Of a stretch of DNA of 64,000 nucleotides, positions 45,572 through 55,557 are shown piece by piece. The notes beneath the pieces were generated by a model. The model did no database searches. It saw only the letters and a list, made by a program, of their open reading frames with translations, and was not told where the DNA came from. The stretch spans positions 62,001 to 126,000 of the forward strand of contig NZ_CADIJW010000005.1 of NCBI RefSeq assembly GCF_902859745.1. The letters are read 5' to 3'. This DNA is from Achromobacter dolens (GTDB taxonomy: Bacteria; Pseudomonadota; Gammaproteobacteria; Burkholderiales; Burkholderiaceae_B). Made by a program: the position numbers and the translations under genes. The number at the start of each line of letters is the position of its first letter. The stretch's first letter is position 1.

Positions 45572-47889
45572 GGCTGTTGCTTCGGCTGGCCCTGATGGTC
45601 GGCGCGGTGAGCGGCCTGGCGTTGCTGGGCCTGCTGGCATGGTCCACGGGCAATGCCTCGCGTTTTGCCCGCTATTACGACACGCTGCTGGTTCTCAACG
45701 GCATCTTCGCGCTGGCGCTGTTCGTCTGGGTGGTGGCCCTGACGGTGCGGCTGGCGCGGCAGATCCGGCGCCGGCAGTTCGGCGCCAGGCTGACCGCCCG
45801 CTTCTCTTTGGCCTTCGCCCTGATCGGCGTGGTCCCCGGCGCCCTGATCTATACGGTGTCGGTGCAGTTCATGTCGCGCTCGATCGAGTCCTGGTTCAAC
45901 GTGCGGGTCGACACCGCGCTGGAGGCCGGCCTGAACCTGGGCCGCGCCGCGCTCGACTCGCTGCTGGCCGACCTGGACGCGCGGGCCCGCTCGATGGCGG
46001 CCGAGCTGAACCGCAATTCCGATACCGGCGTGACGCTGGCCCTGACCCGGCTGCGCGAAGCCAACGGCGTACAGGAAGCCATGGTCTTCACCGGCAGCGG
46101 CCGCATGGTGGCGTTCTCCACCAGCCAGTACGGCCAGTTGCTGCCGGCCATGCCGCCGTCGACGGTCATGAACCAACTTCGGCTGTCGCGCGGCTATTCG
46201 GCCGCCGAGGCCGATGACCCGGTCAAGCCCGGCACCGACGGCGGGCTGCACCTGCGCGTGGTGATTCCGCTGACCGGGCCCGACCGCTACGACAACCTGC
46301 TGGGCGCCGCCTCCGAGCCGCGCTGGCTGCAACTGCTGCAGCCGGTGCCCGAGCAGATCGCGCACAACGCCAACCTGGTGCAGCAGGGTTTTCGCGACTA
46401 CCAGGAACTCGCCCTGTCGCGGCTCGGCCTGCGCAAACTGTATGGCATCACGCTGACCCTGGCGCTGCTGCTGGCCGCGTTCGGCGCCATCGCCGTGGCG
46501 TTGTCGCTGTCCAAGCGGCTGGTGCGGCCATTGCTCAGCCTGGCGGGCGGCACCCAGGCGGTGGGCGTGGGCGACTACCGGCCGCTGCCCGAGCCGCCCG
46601 AGCGCGACGAGGTCGGCCAGTTGACCCGCTCGTTCAATGCCATGACGCGCCAGCTCGACGAGGCCCGCCGCATGGTCGAGAGCAACCGCCAGCAGCTCGA
46701 GCGGTCCAACGTCTATCTGGAAAGCGTGCTGTCGAACCTGTCCTCGGGCGTGCTGGTGTTCGACGAGTCCTTCCGCGTCACCACCGTCAACCAGGGCGCC
46801 CAGACCATCCTGCAGGCCGACCTGCGCTCGGTGATCGGGCGGCCGCTGGAAACCGTCGATGGCATGCTCGAGTTCGCGAACGTCGTGCGGCAGGCTTTTT
46901 CCACCCACGCCGCCGTGGGCTCCGAACGGCAGCACTGGCAGCAGCAGTTCGAAATCGCGCCCAAGCAGGGCGACACGCCCAACGGGCCCCAGGCCCTGAC
47001 GCTGCTGGCGCGCGGCACCCACCTGCGGGTGGACGGCCGCGGCAACGGCTACCTGGTCGTGTTCGACGATATTACCGAGGTGATATCGGCCAACCGCACC
47101 GTCGCCTGGGGCGAAGTGGCGCGCCGCCTGGCCCACGAGATCAAGAACCCGCTGACGCCGATCCAACTCTCCGCCGAGCGCCTGGCGATGAAGCTGGAAG
47201 GCAAGCTGCCGCCGGCCGAGGCCCAGATCGTCGAGCGCTCCACCAACACCATCGTCAATCAGGTGGCCTCGCTCAAGCAGATGGTGGATGATTTCCGCGA
47301 ATACGCCCGCACGCCGCCGGCGGTGATGCAGCGTATCGACTTCAACGCGCTGGTGGCGGATGTGCTGTCCCTGTATGGCTGGGAGCCGGACGGCGCCGCT
47401 TCGGTGCGTTCGGCCTCCGGCAAGGCGCTGAACCTGGACGTCAGCCTGGGCGCGGACCTGCCCGCCATCGAGGGCGATCCGACCCAGTTGCGCCAGGTGA
47501 TCCATAACCTGCTGTCCAATGCCCGCGACGCCATCGCCGAGAAGGGAGGGGAAGGCCGCGTCAGCGTCACGACCCAACTGATGCGCAGCGAGCAGCCCGA
47601 CCGCGCCGACCAGCAGGCCCTGCGTTTCACGGTCGCCGACACCGGCCCGGGTTTCCCGCCGCAGGTCATGCAGCGCGCTTTCGAGCCCTACGTAACCACC
47701 AAGTCCCACGGGACTGGGTTAGGATTGGCAATCGTACGCAAGATCGTGGAAGAGCATGGCGGGCGGATCGACCTTGCGAATCGCAAGGAAGGAGGCGCGC
47801 GGATTTCCATCTTGTTGACCCGGCTCGCTCCCGGGGCCGATACTATGGACGCGACCGCGCAAGAAAAGGATAATGCGGCTACGCAATAG
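45568..47889 (+). CDS. ntrY: NtrY-like membrane histidine kinase
   Basis: The 773-residue product has three N-terminal membrane helices (about 5-28, 40-62, 78-100), a periplasmic sensor region, and a fourth helix (about 290-312). A HAMP domain, a PAS domain (about 375-490, VLSNLSSGVLVFDESFRVTT), and HisKA with RRLAHEIKNPLTP (His523) follow. A HATPase domain with HNLLSNARDAIAE and GTGLGLAIVRKI completes it. This is the NtrY layout. NtrY/NtrX have been tied to nitrogen, redox and envelope control. It is translationally coupled to the DUF4390 gene and is 11 bp before ntrX. Confidence 0.92.
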   Translation: MRLLLRLALMVGAVSGLALLGLLAWSTGNASRFARYYDTLLVLNGIFALALFVWVVALTVRLARQIRRRQFGARLTARFSLAFALIGVVPGALIYTVSVQFMSRSIESWFNVRVDTALEAGLNLGRAALDSLLADLDARARSMAAELNRNSDTGVTLALTRLREANGVQEAMVFTGSGRMVAFSTSQYGQLLPAMPPSTVMNQLRLSRGYSAAEADDPVKPGTDGGLHLRVVIPLTGPDRYDNLLGAASEPRWLQLLQPVPEQIAHNANLVQQGFRDYQELALSRLGLRKLYGITLTLALLLAAFGAIAVALSLSKRLVRPLLSLAGGTQAVGVGDYRPLPEPPERDEVGQLTRSFNAMTRQLDEARRMVESNRQQLERSNVYLESVLSNLSSGVLVFDESFRVTTVNQGAQTILQADLRSVIGRPLETVDGMLEFANVVRQAFSTHAAVGSERQHWQQQFEIAPKQGDTPNGPQALTLLARGTHLRVDGRGNGYLVVFDDITEVISANRTVAWGEVARRLAHEIKNPLTPIQLSAERLAMKLEGKLPPAEAQIVERSTNTIVNQVASLKQMVDDFREYARTPPAVMQRIDFNALVADVLSLYGWEPDGAASVRSASGKALNLDVSLGADLPAIEGDPTQLRQVIHNLLSNARDAIAEKGGEGRVSVTTQLMRSEQPDRADQQALRFTVADTGPGFPPQVMQRAFEPYVTTKSHGTGLGLAIVRKIVEEHGGRIDLANRKEGGARISILLTRLAPGADTMDATAQEKDNAATQ

Positions 47890-47900
47890 GTGGATGCTTT

Positions 47901-48590
47901 ATGGCCAGAATTCTGGTGGTTGACGACGAAGTCGGTATTCGCGAGCTTTTGTCGGAAATCCTTTACGACGAAGGGCACACGGTCGAGTTGGCCGAAAACG
48001 CGGCGCAAGCGCGCGCCGCGCGCCTTCGCACGCGTCCCGATCTGGTGCTGCTGGACATCTGGATGCCGGACACCGATGGCGTCAGCCTGCTCAAGGAATG
48101 GGGCTCGCAGGGCCTGCTGGACATGCCGGTCATCATGATGAGTGGTCACGCCACCATCGACACGGCGGTCGAGGCCACCCGCATCGGCGCCATGGATTTC
48201 CTCGAAAAGCCGATTACGCTGCAACGCCTGCTCAAGACCGTGGCCGCCGGCCTGGCCCGCGGTCGCGTGCCGCATCCGGCGCCCGTGACGGCGCCCACGA
48301 CCGCCAGCGCCGCCGTGGCGCTCGAGGACGAACTCGATCCGCCGACGCTGTCGTTGGCCCCCGCGAACGAAGTTCCGGTCACCGCCAACGGCCAGTTGGG
48401 CAGCATCTCGCTGGACCAGCCGCTGCGCGAGGCGCGCGACGAGTTCGAGCGCATCTATTTTGAATACCATCTGGTCCGCGAAAGCCACAGCATGACCCGC
48501 GTGTCCGAACGCACCGGCCTCGAGCGCACCCACCTCTACCGCAAGCTCAAGCAGTTGGGCATCGAGTCGGCGCGCAAACGGGGCGCATGA
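47901..48590 (+). CDS. NtrX-like response regulator lacking the AAA+ sigma-54 domain
   Basis: The 229-residue product has a receiver domain (1-120) beginning MARILVVDDEVGIRELLSEI with phospho-acceptor Asp52 (LVLLDIWMPD) and Lys in DFLEKPI. A Pro/Ala-rich linker (about 120-170) follows, then a C-terminal Fis-type helix-turn-helix (MTRVSERTGLERTHLYRKLK). Canonical NtrX (about 450 residues) has a sigma-54-interacting AAA+ ATPase between the two; here it is wholly absent, with no frameshift or remnant. It should act as a direct sigma-70-type regulator. It overlaps trkA by ATGA. Confidence 0.93.
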   Translation: MARILVVDDEVGIRELLSEILYDEGHTVELAENAAQARAARLRTRPDLVLLDIWMPDTDGVSLLKEWGSQGLLDMPVIMMSGHATIDTAVEATRIGAMDFLEKPITLQRLLKTVAAGLARGRVPHPAPVTAPTTASAAVALEDELDPPTLSLAPANEVPVTANGQLGSISLDQPLREARDEFERIYFEYHLVRESHSMTRVSERTGLERTHLYRKLKQLGIESARKRGA

Positions 48591-49966
48591 AGATCCTGAT
48601 CATCGGCGCTGGTCGCGTAGGCACCAGCGTGGCGGAAAACCTGGTGTCCGAGCAGAACGACATCACGGTGATCGATTCGGACTCTTCCCAGTTGCAATAC
48701 CTGCAGGAACACTTCGACCTGCGCGTCGTCCATGGCGACGGCTCGCAGGTGTCGGTGCTGGAAGGCGCCGGCGCCGCGGACACCGACCTGCTGATCGCCT
48801 GCGCCGCGTCCGACGCGGCCAACATGGTGGCCTGCAAGATCGCCCGTCAGCTTTTCAACATCCCTCGCCGCATCGCTCGTATCCGTTCTGGCGAATTTTC
48901 CGAACATCCCGAACTGATGAGCGAAGACGGCTTCTGCATCGACGCCATCATCAGCCCCGAGCGCAGCGTCACCACCTACCTGCACAGCCTGATCGAGTTC
49001 CCCGAGGCGCTGCAGGTAGTGGAATTCGCCGAAGGGCGGGTCAGCGTCGTGACGGTCCGCGTCGGTCACGGCAGCCCCATGGCGCACCATCCCGTCGACA
49101 AGCTGCGCGAGGTCTGGCCCGACGTCACGGCGCGGGTGATCGACGTGCTGCGCGGCGGCCGCCCGTTGCGGGCGGGGTCGGGCACCGTGATCGCCCCGGG
49201 CGACGAGGTGGTGCTGGTGGTGGACACGCGCCACGCGCGCCGCGCCGTGCGGCAACTGCGCGAAGCCGAAAAGGCCGTGCGCCGCGTGATGATCGCCGGT
49301 GGCGGCAACATCGGCCTGCGGCTGGCGCGCGCGCTGGCCGAGGAAAACTACAGCGTGCGCATCATCGAGCGCGACCTCAAGCGCTGCGAATACCTGGCCA
49401 CGCAGTTGCCCGACAGCGTGCTGGTGCTGCACGGCAGCGGCACCGACGAGGCCCTGCTGGAACGCGAGAACATCGAGGACATGGACACCTGGCTGGCGCT
49501 GACCAGCGACGACGAGGACAACATCATGTCGTCGCTGCTGGCCAAGCGGCTGGGCGCGCGCAAGGTGATCGCGCTGATCAACCGCCAGGCCTATGGCGAA
49601 CTGATGCAGGGCAGCCATATCGACATCGCGGTGTCGCCGTCGCAGGCCACCATGAGCGAGCTGCTGCGCCATGTGCGGCGCGGCGACGTGGCGGCGGTGC
49701 ACCGGTTGCGCCAGGGCGTGGCCGAGGCGCTGGAGGCCATCGCCCACGGCGACCGCTCCAATTCCAAGGTGGTGGGCCGCAAGGTGGGCGAGATCAGCCT
49801 GCCCAAGGGCGCCAGCATCGGCGCGCTGGTGCGCGAGGACGAGATCATCCTGCCTGACGCGGATACCGTGATCGAGACCGACGATCACGTCATCGTCTTC
49901 GTGCCCTCGCGCAAGCAGATGCCGCGCGTGGAAAAACTGTTCCAAGTTTCGGCGTCGTTCTTCTGA
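48587..49966 (+). CDS. trkA: Trk potassium transporter peripheral subunit TrkA
   Basis: The 459-residue product has two RCK/KTN modules, each a NAD-binding Rossmann fold (KILIIGAGRVGTSVAENL at 2-19; MIAGGGNIGLRLARALAEEN near 235) plus a TrkA-C domain. It gates the TrkH potassium channel in response to nucleotides. The ATG overlaps the ntrX stop, so potassium uptake is co-expressed with the NtrYX system. trkH follows 52 bp on. Confidence 0.96.
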   Translation: MKILIIGAGRVGTSVAENLVSEQNDITVIDSDSSQLQYLQEHFDLRVVHGDGSQVSVLEGAGAADTDLLIACAASDAANMVACKIARQLFNIPRRIARIRSGEFSEHPELMSEDGFCIDAIISPERSVTTYLHSLIEFPEALQVVEFAEGRVSVVTVRVGHGSPMAHHPVDKLREVWPDVTARVIDVLRGGRPLRAGSGTVIAPGDEVVLVVDTRHARRAVRQLREAEKAVRRVMIAGGGNIGLRLARALAEENYSVRIIERDLKRCEYLATQLPDSVLVLHGSGTDEALLERENIEDMDTWLALTSDDEDNIMSSLLAKRLGARKVIALINRQAYGELMQGSHIDIAVSPSQATMSELLRHVRRGDVAAVHRLRQGVAEALEAIAHGDRSNSKVVGRKVGEISLPKGASIGALVREDEIILPDADTVIETDDHVIVFVPSRKQMPRVEKLFQVSASFF

Positions 49967-50018
49967 TGAGCCTGCGCGTCCCGCTTTCCGACGGACCGGC
50001 GACGGCCGGGGAGGCCGC

Positions 50019-51488
50019 ATGAAGCGGGTCCTGGCGACGCTGCACATCCTGGGCCTGACGATGGTGATGTTCGCCCTCACCATGCTGATCCCGCTGGGAG
50101 TGGCCTACATCGGCGGCGACGCCGCGCGCGATGCCTTCCTGCACGGCTTCCTGATTTCGGTCGGTATCGGCGTGGCGCTGGCGGCGCTGACGCGGCGGGC
50201 CCGCAGCGAGCTGCGCGCCCGTGACGGCTTTGTGCTGGTGTCGGCGGTATGGGCCGGCCTGCCGCTGCTGGCGGCGATCCCGCTGTTGATCTACTTCCAC
50301 CGTGCCGGCCTGCCGCTATCGTTCACCGGGGCTTATTTCGAGGCCATGTCCGGGCTGACGACCACCGGCGCCACCGTGCTGACCAATCTGGACGCGCTGC
50401 CCGCCTCGATCAACCTGTGGCGCGCCACCCTTATCTGGATCGGCGGCATGGGAATCCTGGTTCTGGCAGTGGCGATCCTGCCGCTGCTGGGCGTCGGCGG
50501 CCACCAGGTGGTGCGGGCCGAGACCCCGGGGCCGATGAAGGACGAGCGCCTGACCCCCCGCATCGCCAGCACCGCCAAGGCGCTGTACGCGGTGTATTTC
50601 GCGTTCTCGATCCTGTGCTTCCTGGCTTACCGCGCGGTCGGCCTGTCGTGGTTCGAGGCCTGGTGCCACATGGCCACCACCATGGGCCTGGGCGGCTTTT
50701 CCACCTGGGACGACGGCTTTGCCCATTTCGATTCGGTAGCGGTGGAAATGGTGGCCATGGTGTTCATGTTGATCGCCGGCATCAACTTCGCCACCCATTT
50801 CAACGCTTTCCGCCAGCGTAGTCCGCGCGCTTATCTGCGTTGTCCGGAAGCCATTCCGTACCTGGTGGTGGTGCTGGGGGTGGGCCTGGTGATCTCGGTG
50901 TTCCTGTACGTCAAGGGCGTCTACCAGGAGCCGCTGCAGGCTCTGCGCTACGGGATGTTCAACACGATCTCGATGGCCACCACCACGGGCTACGCCAATA
51001 CCGATTTCGCCCAGTGGCCGCTGTTCGCGCCCTTGACCATGCTGCTGCTGTCGGGCTTCGCCACCTCGGCTGGTTCGACGGGGGGCGGGATCAAGATGAT
51101 CCGGGCCATCCTGCTGATCAAGCAGGCGCGCAATGAACTTGTCACAATGTTGCATCCGCATGCGGTCAGCCCGGTACGGATCAACGGCCGCGCCGTCGAG
51201 GCCCGCACCATGTCGTCGGTGCTGGCGTTCATGCTTTTCTACGGCCTGTCCATCGCTGTCTTCACCAGCCTGCTGCTGCTGTCGGGGCTGGACCCGATCA
51301 CGGCGTTCTCGGCCGTCTTCGCCAGCGTCAACAACACCGGCCCCGGCCTGGGACCGGTCGGACCCATGGGAAATTTCGCGGTGCTGTCGGATTTCCAGAT
51401 CTGGGTCTGCACCTTCGCCATGCTGATCGGCCGCCTGGAGCTGCTGACCGTGCTGGTGCTGTTCACGCCGATTTTCTGGCGCAAGTAG
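50019..51488 (+). CDS. trkH: Trk potassium uptake channel TrkH
   Basis: This 489-residue membrane protein has the four pore-loop repeats, visible as EAMSGLTTTGATVLTNLD, MATTMGLGGFSTWD, TISMATTTGYANTDFAQW and FASVNNTGPGLGPVGP. These are the SKT-family selectivity filters. It imports potassium together with TrkA. Last gene of the rsmB-to-trkH run. Confidence 0.96.
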   Translation: MKRVLATLHILGLTMVMFALTMLIPLGVAYIGGDAARDAFLHGFLISVGIGVALAALTRRARSELRARDGFVLVSAVWAGLPLLAAIPLLIYFHRAGLPLSFTGAYFEAMSGLTTTGATVLTNLDALPASINLWRATLIWIGGMGILVLAVAILPLLGVGGHQVVRAETPGPMKDERLTPRIASTAKALYAVYFAFSILCFLAYRAVGLSWFEAWCHMATTMGLGGFSTWDDGFAHFDSVAVEMVAMVFMLIAGINFATHFNAFRQRSPRAYLRCPEAIPYLVVVLGVGLVISVFLYVKGVYQEPLQALRYGMFNTISMATTTGYANTDFAQWPLFAPLTMLLLSGFATSAGSTGGGIKMIRAILLIKQARNELVTMLHPHAVSPVRINGRAVEARTMSSVLAFMLFYGLSIAVFTSLLLLSGLDPITAFSAVFASVNNTGPGLGPVGPMGNFAVLSDFQIWVCTFAMLIGRLELLTVLVLFTPIFWRK

Positions 51489-51877
51489 GCGGCCTCGCCC
51501 GTGCGCGGCACAGCCCGAATTTCCGGCCTCCCGTCGCCGCGGTGCGTCCCCGTCGGGATAGGTCTGTTTTTATAAGGGATAACCCTTTATAGGGTTATCC
51601 CATCCCCTCTGGAAACCCGCACCCAGCCTGCGCTTGCAGGCTTCCCGGGCCGGCGAGCCGCGCCACCATTACGTTGTGAGCGCTCGCTCACTTTGTTCTA
51701 GAGAGCAAAACCGAATGCATCGTGATGTTGCACACAAATGTCACGATTTTCAATCGTTTTGCCACAAACATGCGGCTATTATGCGTTCACAAGCCGCCGT
51801 CTAGCGCCCCCCGGGAAGTTGCCGGGCTTCAAGGTCGAACGGCGCATCCCCTCATCAAACATCCGAAGGAGTCCGAG
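51489..51877. other. 389-bp gap between trkH and the YbdK-type ligase
   Basis: It holds a perfect 11-bp inverted repeat (51576-51601, listed separately) and an AT-rich stretch (51700-51780) that probably contains the promoter of the ligase gene. GAAGGAG precedes its start. The ORF running from 51722 into the ligase has no similarity before 51878. I see no RNA gene. Confidence 0.5.
51576..51601. promoter_or_regulatory. Perfect 11-bp inverted repeat GGGATAACCCT-TTAT-AGGGTTATCCC
   Basis: Arms 51576-51586 and 51591-51601 enclose a 4-base spacer. It sits 88 bp after trkH with no T-tract following on either strand (TTATAAAAA on the minus side is broken). It may be a trkH transcript-end hairpin or an operator. 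Confidence 0.55.
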
Positions 51878-53119
51878 ATGGAACAGATCCCGTTCATTTC
51901 GTCGGCCCCCAACACCCTGGGCATCGAACTCGAGCTGCAACTGATCGACCCCCGCAGTTTTGACCTGACCGCAGCCTCCGACGAACTGCTGGCCCAAATG
52001 GCCAACCATCCCATTGCCGATCGCGTGAAACCCGAAATCACGCGGTCCATGATCGAACTGAATTCCTCGGTGCACGAGCACCCCATGGGCCTGCTGGCGG
52101 AAATGCGCGAAATGCGCGATGCCCTGGTCGAAGCGGCTGACGCCGTGGGCGTCTCGGTAGCCGGTGGCGGCGCCCACCCGTTCATGCGCTGGCAGGAACG
52201 CTCCATCTCGGATACGCCCCGCTTCCAGTACCTGGCGGAAATGTATGGTTACCTGGCGCGTCAGTTTACGGTGTTTGGCCAGCACATCCACCTGGGCGTG
52301 AAAAACGGCGACGAAGCCATCAAGCTGCTGCGTCGCCTGTCGCCCTATGTCCCGCACTTTATCGCGCTGTCGGCCTCCTCGCCGTATTGCGAGGGCGTCG
52401 ATACACTGTTTTCGTGCTCGCGCCTGAACGCGGTCAACAGCTTCCCGCTGGCCGGTCACATGCCGGCCGAGGTCAAGGACTGGTACCAGTTCGAGGCCCA
52501 TCTGGCGCAACTTCGCGCCTATGGCCTGGCCGAGAGCATCAAGGACCTGTACTGGGACATCCGTCCCAAGCCCGAATTCGGCACGGTCGAAATCCGCGTC
52601 TGCGATACGCCGTTGACCGTGGAGCGCGCCTGCCAGATAGCGGCCTTCGCCCAGGCGCTGTCGGTGCTGTTGATGCGCGAAGAAGATCCCAGCGACAAGG
52701 CCTGGCTGTCCTACCGCAGCAACCACTTCCAGGCCTGCCGTTTCGGCCTGCAGGGCAGCTATGTGACGCCGGATGGCGAGCGCCTGCGCTTGATGGACCA
52801 CCTGCGGGCGCTGTTCCAGCGGCTGATGCCGGTGGCCGAAGAACTGGGGACCGGCGACATGATCGCATCGCTGCGCGACGAAGCCATGCGCAGCGGCAAC
52901 GATTCGCGCTGGCTGCGCAGCCAGTTCCATCGTTTGCGCGATCTGCCGCTGGTGGTGGAATCGATGTCGCAAGCCTGGCGCGGTGAGGTCGCCCAGGCGG
53001 CGCCGGCCGAGCCGACCGCGGTGTTGCGGCGGCGAATCCGCGCCACGTCCGAGCCGATGCAGCCCCTCTCGACGGCGGAGCCGGGAGTGACCGCGCCACT
53101 GCCCGAACGCCTGCACTAG
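51878..53119 (+). CDS. YbdK-type carboxylate-amine ligase (glutamate-cysteine ligase 2 family)
   Basis: The 413-residue product carries [63 protein letters not shown] and [15 protein letters not shown], which match the YbdK/GCS2 family. E. coli YbdK has weak gamma-glutamyl-cysteine synthetase activity; the real substrates are unknown. Start 51878 is set by GAAGGAG eight bases upstream. It is convergent with the BioC-like gene. Confidence 0.92.
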   Translation: MEQIPFISSAPNTLGIELELQLIDPRSFDLTAASDELLAQMANHPIADRVKPEITRSMIELNSSVHEHPMGLLAEMREMRDALVEAADAVGVSVAGGGAHPFMRWQERSISDTPRFQYLAEMYGYLARQFTVFGQHIHLGVKNGDEAIKLLRRLSPYVPHFIALSASSPYCEGVDTLFSCSRLNAVNSFPLAGHMPAEVKDWYQFEAHLAQLRAYGLAESIKDLYWDIRPKPEFGTVEIRVCDTPLTVERACQIAAFAQALSVLLMREEDPSDKAWLSYRSNHFQACRFGLQGSYVTPDGERLRLMDHLRALFQRLMPVAEELGTGDMIASLRDEAMRSGNDSRWLRSQFHRLRDLPLVVESMSQAWRGEVAQAAPAEPTAVLRRRIRATSEPMQPLSTAEPGVTAPLPERLH

Positions 53120-53139
53120 GCCTGTCCGGGCGTCTTGTT

Positions 53140-54072
53140 TCAGGGCGTGCCGCGCTGGCGGCCGCCGATGGCGCTGACCGAAAGCCGGGTCTCGCCCGCG
53201 GTGCCGCGGTGGGCGGCGGCGCGCCAGGCGTGACCGTAGGCGACCTCGATGCTCAGCGCGATGACGCCGTCCGGGCGGCGCTGGGCTTCCAACGCATCGC
53301 ACAGGCGTGCCCGCCAGTCTCGCCCGACCAGGCCGCCGCGCCGACCGGCGGCGGGGTTGCCGCCCAGGGCGCGCACGTCCTGCAGCAGCTTTTCCGGCGT
53401 GCGGTACGTCAACGTCAGGATCTCCTGGTCCATGACCGGATCGGCGAAGCCGTTTTCCACCAGCAGATCGCCAAAATCATGCATGTCGACGAAGGCCGGG
53501 GTGGCGGTGCGCAGTCCGGCATCGTCCAGCGCCTGGCGCAATTCGCGCAGCGTCGCCGGCCCCAGACAGGAGAACATCGCCAGCCCGCCGACCTTGAGAA
53601 TGCGGCGCCACTCGGCCAGCACGGCATGCGGCTCGCGGTGCCAGTGCAGGGCCAGGTTGGACCACACCAGTTCCAGCGATTCAGGCGCCAGACCGGTGGC
53701 GGCCAGATCGGCATTGATGAAGGCATTGGTCGGCCCGCGTCGCGCCAGTTTGCCTATCCAGGCCGACAGGCCGGCCGGGGCGTGGCGCTTGCGGGCGATC
53801 TCCAGCAGCGGGTCGCAGTTATCCAGGCCGGTGTAGGCGGCTTCGGCATAGCGTTCGCGCAGCAGCGCCAGGTTGTCGCCGGCGCCGCAGCCGGCGTCGA
53901 GCATGGCCTGCGGCTGCACGCGGATGTACTGCAGCCGGCCCAGCATGCGGCGGGCGACTTCGCCGTACAGGAACTGGGCGTCCGAAAGATCGCCGCGGCG
54001 GGCGAATTGGCGCGGCACGTCGGCGGCGACGAGCGGGAGCGAGGGCGGGGTGGCAGGTGCGGGCAGGGACAT
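53140..54072 (-). CDS. bioC: Malonyl-ACP O-methyltransferase-like (BioC) SAM methyltransferase
   Basis: The 310-residue product starts with a variable Pro-rich N-terminus and then the BioC layout: RQFARRGDLSDAQFLYGEVA, AMLDAGCGAGDNLALLRER (SAM motif I), WSNLALHWHREPHAVLAEW, and GLAMFSCLGPATLRELRQAL. BioC methylates malonyl-ACP to prime pimelate synthesis for biotin. It is longer than E. coli BioC (251), with an extended C-terminal region. No other bio genes are nearby. Divergent from comF. Confidence 0.85.
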   Translation of the reverse strand: MSLPAPATPPSLPLVAADVPRQFARRGDLSDAQFLYGEVARRMLGRLQYIRVQPQAMLDAGCGAGDNLALLRERYAEAAYTGLDNCDPLLEIARKRHAPAGLSAWIGKLARRGPTNAFINADLAATGLAPESLELVWSNLALHWHREPHAVLAEWRRILKVGGLAMFSCLGPATLRELRQALDDAGLRTATPAFVDMHDFGDLLVENGFADPVMDQEILTLTYRTPEKLLQDVRALGGNPAAGRRGGLVGRDWRARLCDALEAQRRPDGVIALSIEVAYGHAWRAAAHRGTAGETRLSVSAIGGRQRGTP

Positions 54073-54108
54073 TTCGGTCGCGCCCGGGCGCGGCGCCGCG
54101 GGCGGATC

Positions 54109-54873
54109 ATGATTTCATGGGGGATGGCTCACATTATTGCCCATCCCGGCCGCGGCGGCCGATTGTCCCTACAGGCCATGGGGCGGGGGTTGCTGGCCCG
54201 GGTGCCCTGCGACTGTCCGCTGTGCGGGGGGCGGGTCGGCGGCGCCCGCCTGTGTGAGGGCTGCGAAACCGATCTGGCCGAAGCGTCGTTGGCGCCGCGC
54301 TGCCCGCGTTGCGCCCAGAGGCTGGCGGCGGATGCGCTGCATTGCGCCGACTGCCTGGCGCGGCCGCCAGCCTTCATCGGCACGGTCGCCGCCTTCGACT
54401 ACGAGCCGCCCGCCGAGGTGCTGATCCGGCAGCTCAAGACCCAACTGCGGCTCAGCGCGGCGCCGGTCCTGGCGCGGCTGCTGGCGCATGCGGTGTGGTC
54501 CGAACCCCCGCCGCGGGCCTTGCTGCTGGTGCCGGTGCCGTCCAGTCGCGCATCGCTGCGCCGGCGCGGCATGAATCCGGCGGCCGAGATCGCCCGCAGC
54601 CTGGCGGCGCAACTGGGCTGGCCGCTGCTGCGCGGGGCGTTGCGGCGGCGGCGCGAAACGCCCAGGCTGACGGCCCTGGGGCGCCAGGCCAGGCTGAGCG
54701 GCGCCCGGGGCGTGTTCGATTGCGCGCGCGATCTGGCCGGCCGCCATGTCGGCTTGGTGGATGACGTCATGACCACGGGCAGCACCGCCGATGCGGCCGC
54801 GCGCGCCTTGCTGGCCGCGGGCGCGGCCAGCGTGACGGTGCTGGTGGTGGCGCGCACGCCGCGCCGGCCCTGA
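54109..54873 (+). CDS. comF: ComF-family protein (phosphoribosyltransferase fold)
   Basis: About 254 residues. It has paired CxxC zinc-ribbon motifs (CPLCGG, CEGC, CPRC, CADC) and a C-terminal type-I phosphoribosyltransferase domain with VPVPSSRASLRRRGMN and VGLVDDVMTTGSTADAAARA. ComF is tied to natural transformation; dprA also lies in this window. ATG 54109, 54124 and 54178 are all in frame, and the true start is unclear because none has a good ribosome-binding site. Confidence 0.88.
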   Translation: MISWGMAHIIAHPGRGGRLSLQAMGRGLLARVPCDCPLCGGRVGGARLCEGCETDLAEASLAPRCPRCAQRLAADALHCADCLARPPAFIGTVAAFDYEPPAEVLIRQLKTQLRLSAAPVLARLLAHAVWSEPPPRALLLVPVPSSRASLRRRGMNPAAEIARSLAAQLGWPLLRGALRRRRETPRLTALGRQARLSGARGVFDCARDLAGRHVGLVDDVMTTGSTADAAARALLAAGAASVTVLVVARTPRRP

Positions 54874-55011
54874 TGTCCGGGCGGGGAGGGGCGGCGGGGG
54901 CGGCCCCTCATGCGGCCTCGCGCGCCGGGGCGGCCGTCCAAATCGGCGACAATCGCTCCTGCGCGGCCCTGGCCGGCCGCCCGTCATTCAACGTCTTTCC
55001 GTCCGTTCATC

Positions 55012-55482
55012 ATGTTCCACGTCATCCTCGTATGCCCCGAGATTCCGCCCAACACCGGCAATGCCATCCGTCTGTGCGCCAATACCGGCGCGCAATTGCA
55101 CCTGGTGCGTCCGCTCGGTTTCGAGCTGGACGATGCCCGCATGCGGCGGGCGGGGCTGGACTATCACGAGTGGCAGCCGGTGCGCGTGCATGACACGCTG
55201 CAGGAGGCGCTGGCGGATACAGGGGCGACGGCTTCCCACCTCTATGCATTGACCACGCATGCCCAGCGCAGCGTGGGGGACGTGCGGTTCGAGGCGGGGG
55301 ACGTGTTCGTATTCGGACGGGAGAGCGCCGGTTTGTCGGAGGAGCATCACGCGATGTTCGCGCCGCAGCAGCGGTTGCGGCTGCCGATGCGGGCGGGGCA
55401 GCGGAGTTTGAATTTGTCCAACGCGGTGGCGGTGACGGTTTTCGAGGCTTGGCGGCAGTTGGGATATGAAGGGGGCGTCTGA
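55012..55482 (+). CDS. trmL: tRNA (cytidine/uridine-34 2'-O)-methyltransferase TrmL
   Basis: This 156-residue SPOUT methyltransferase carries [52 protein letters not shown] and [20 protein letters not shown]. It methylates the wobble ribose of tRNA-Leu. Start 55012 ([14 protein letters not shown]) matches the family. Confidence 0.95.
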   Translation: MFHVILVCPEIPPNTGNAIRLCANTGAQLHLVRPLGFELDDARMRRAGLDYHEWQPVRVHDTLQEALADTGATASHLYALTTHAQRSVGDVRFEAGDVFVFGRESAGLSEEHHAMFAPQQRLRLPMRAGQRSLNLSNAVAVTVFEAWRQLGYEGGV

Positions 55483-55557
55483 TCGCCCCTGGCGGATGCC
55501 TGCGCGCGGGGCGCCAAAGGCCGCCCGCGCGGCCGCCTTCGGCGCTGGGGGGCGGCG

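Noticed and set aside
45421-47709. 762-codon open frame antisense to ntrY
   Set aside because: Shadow of the histidine kinase; Gln/Arg/His-rich composition.
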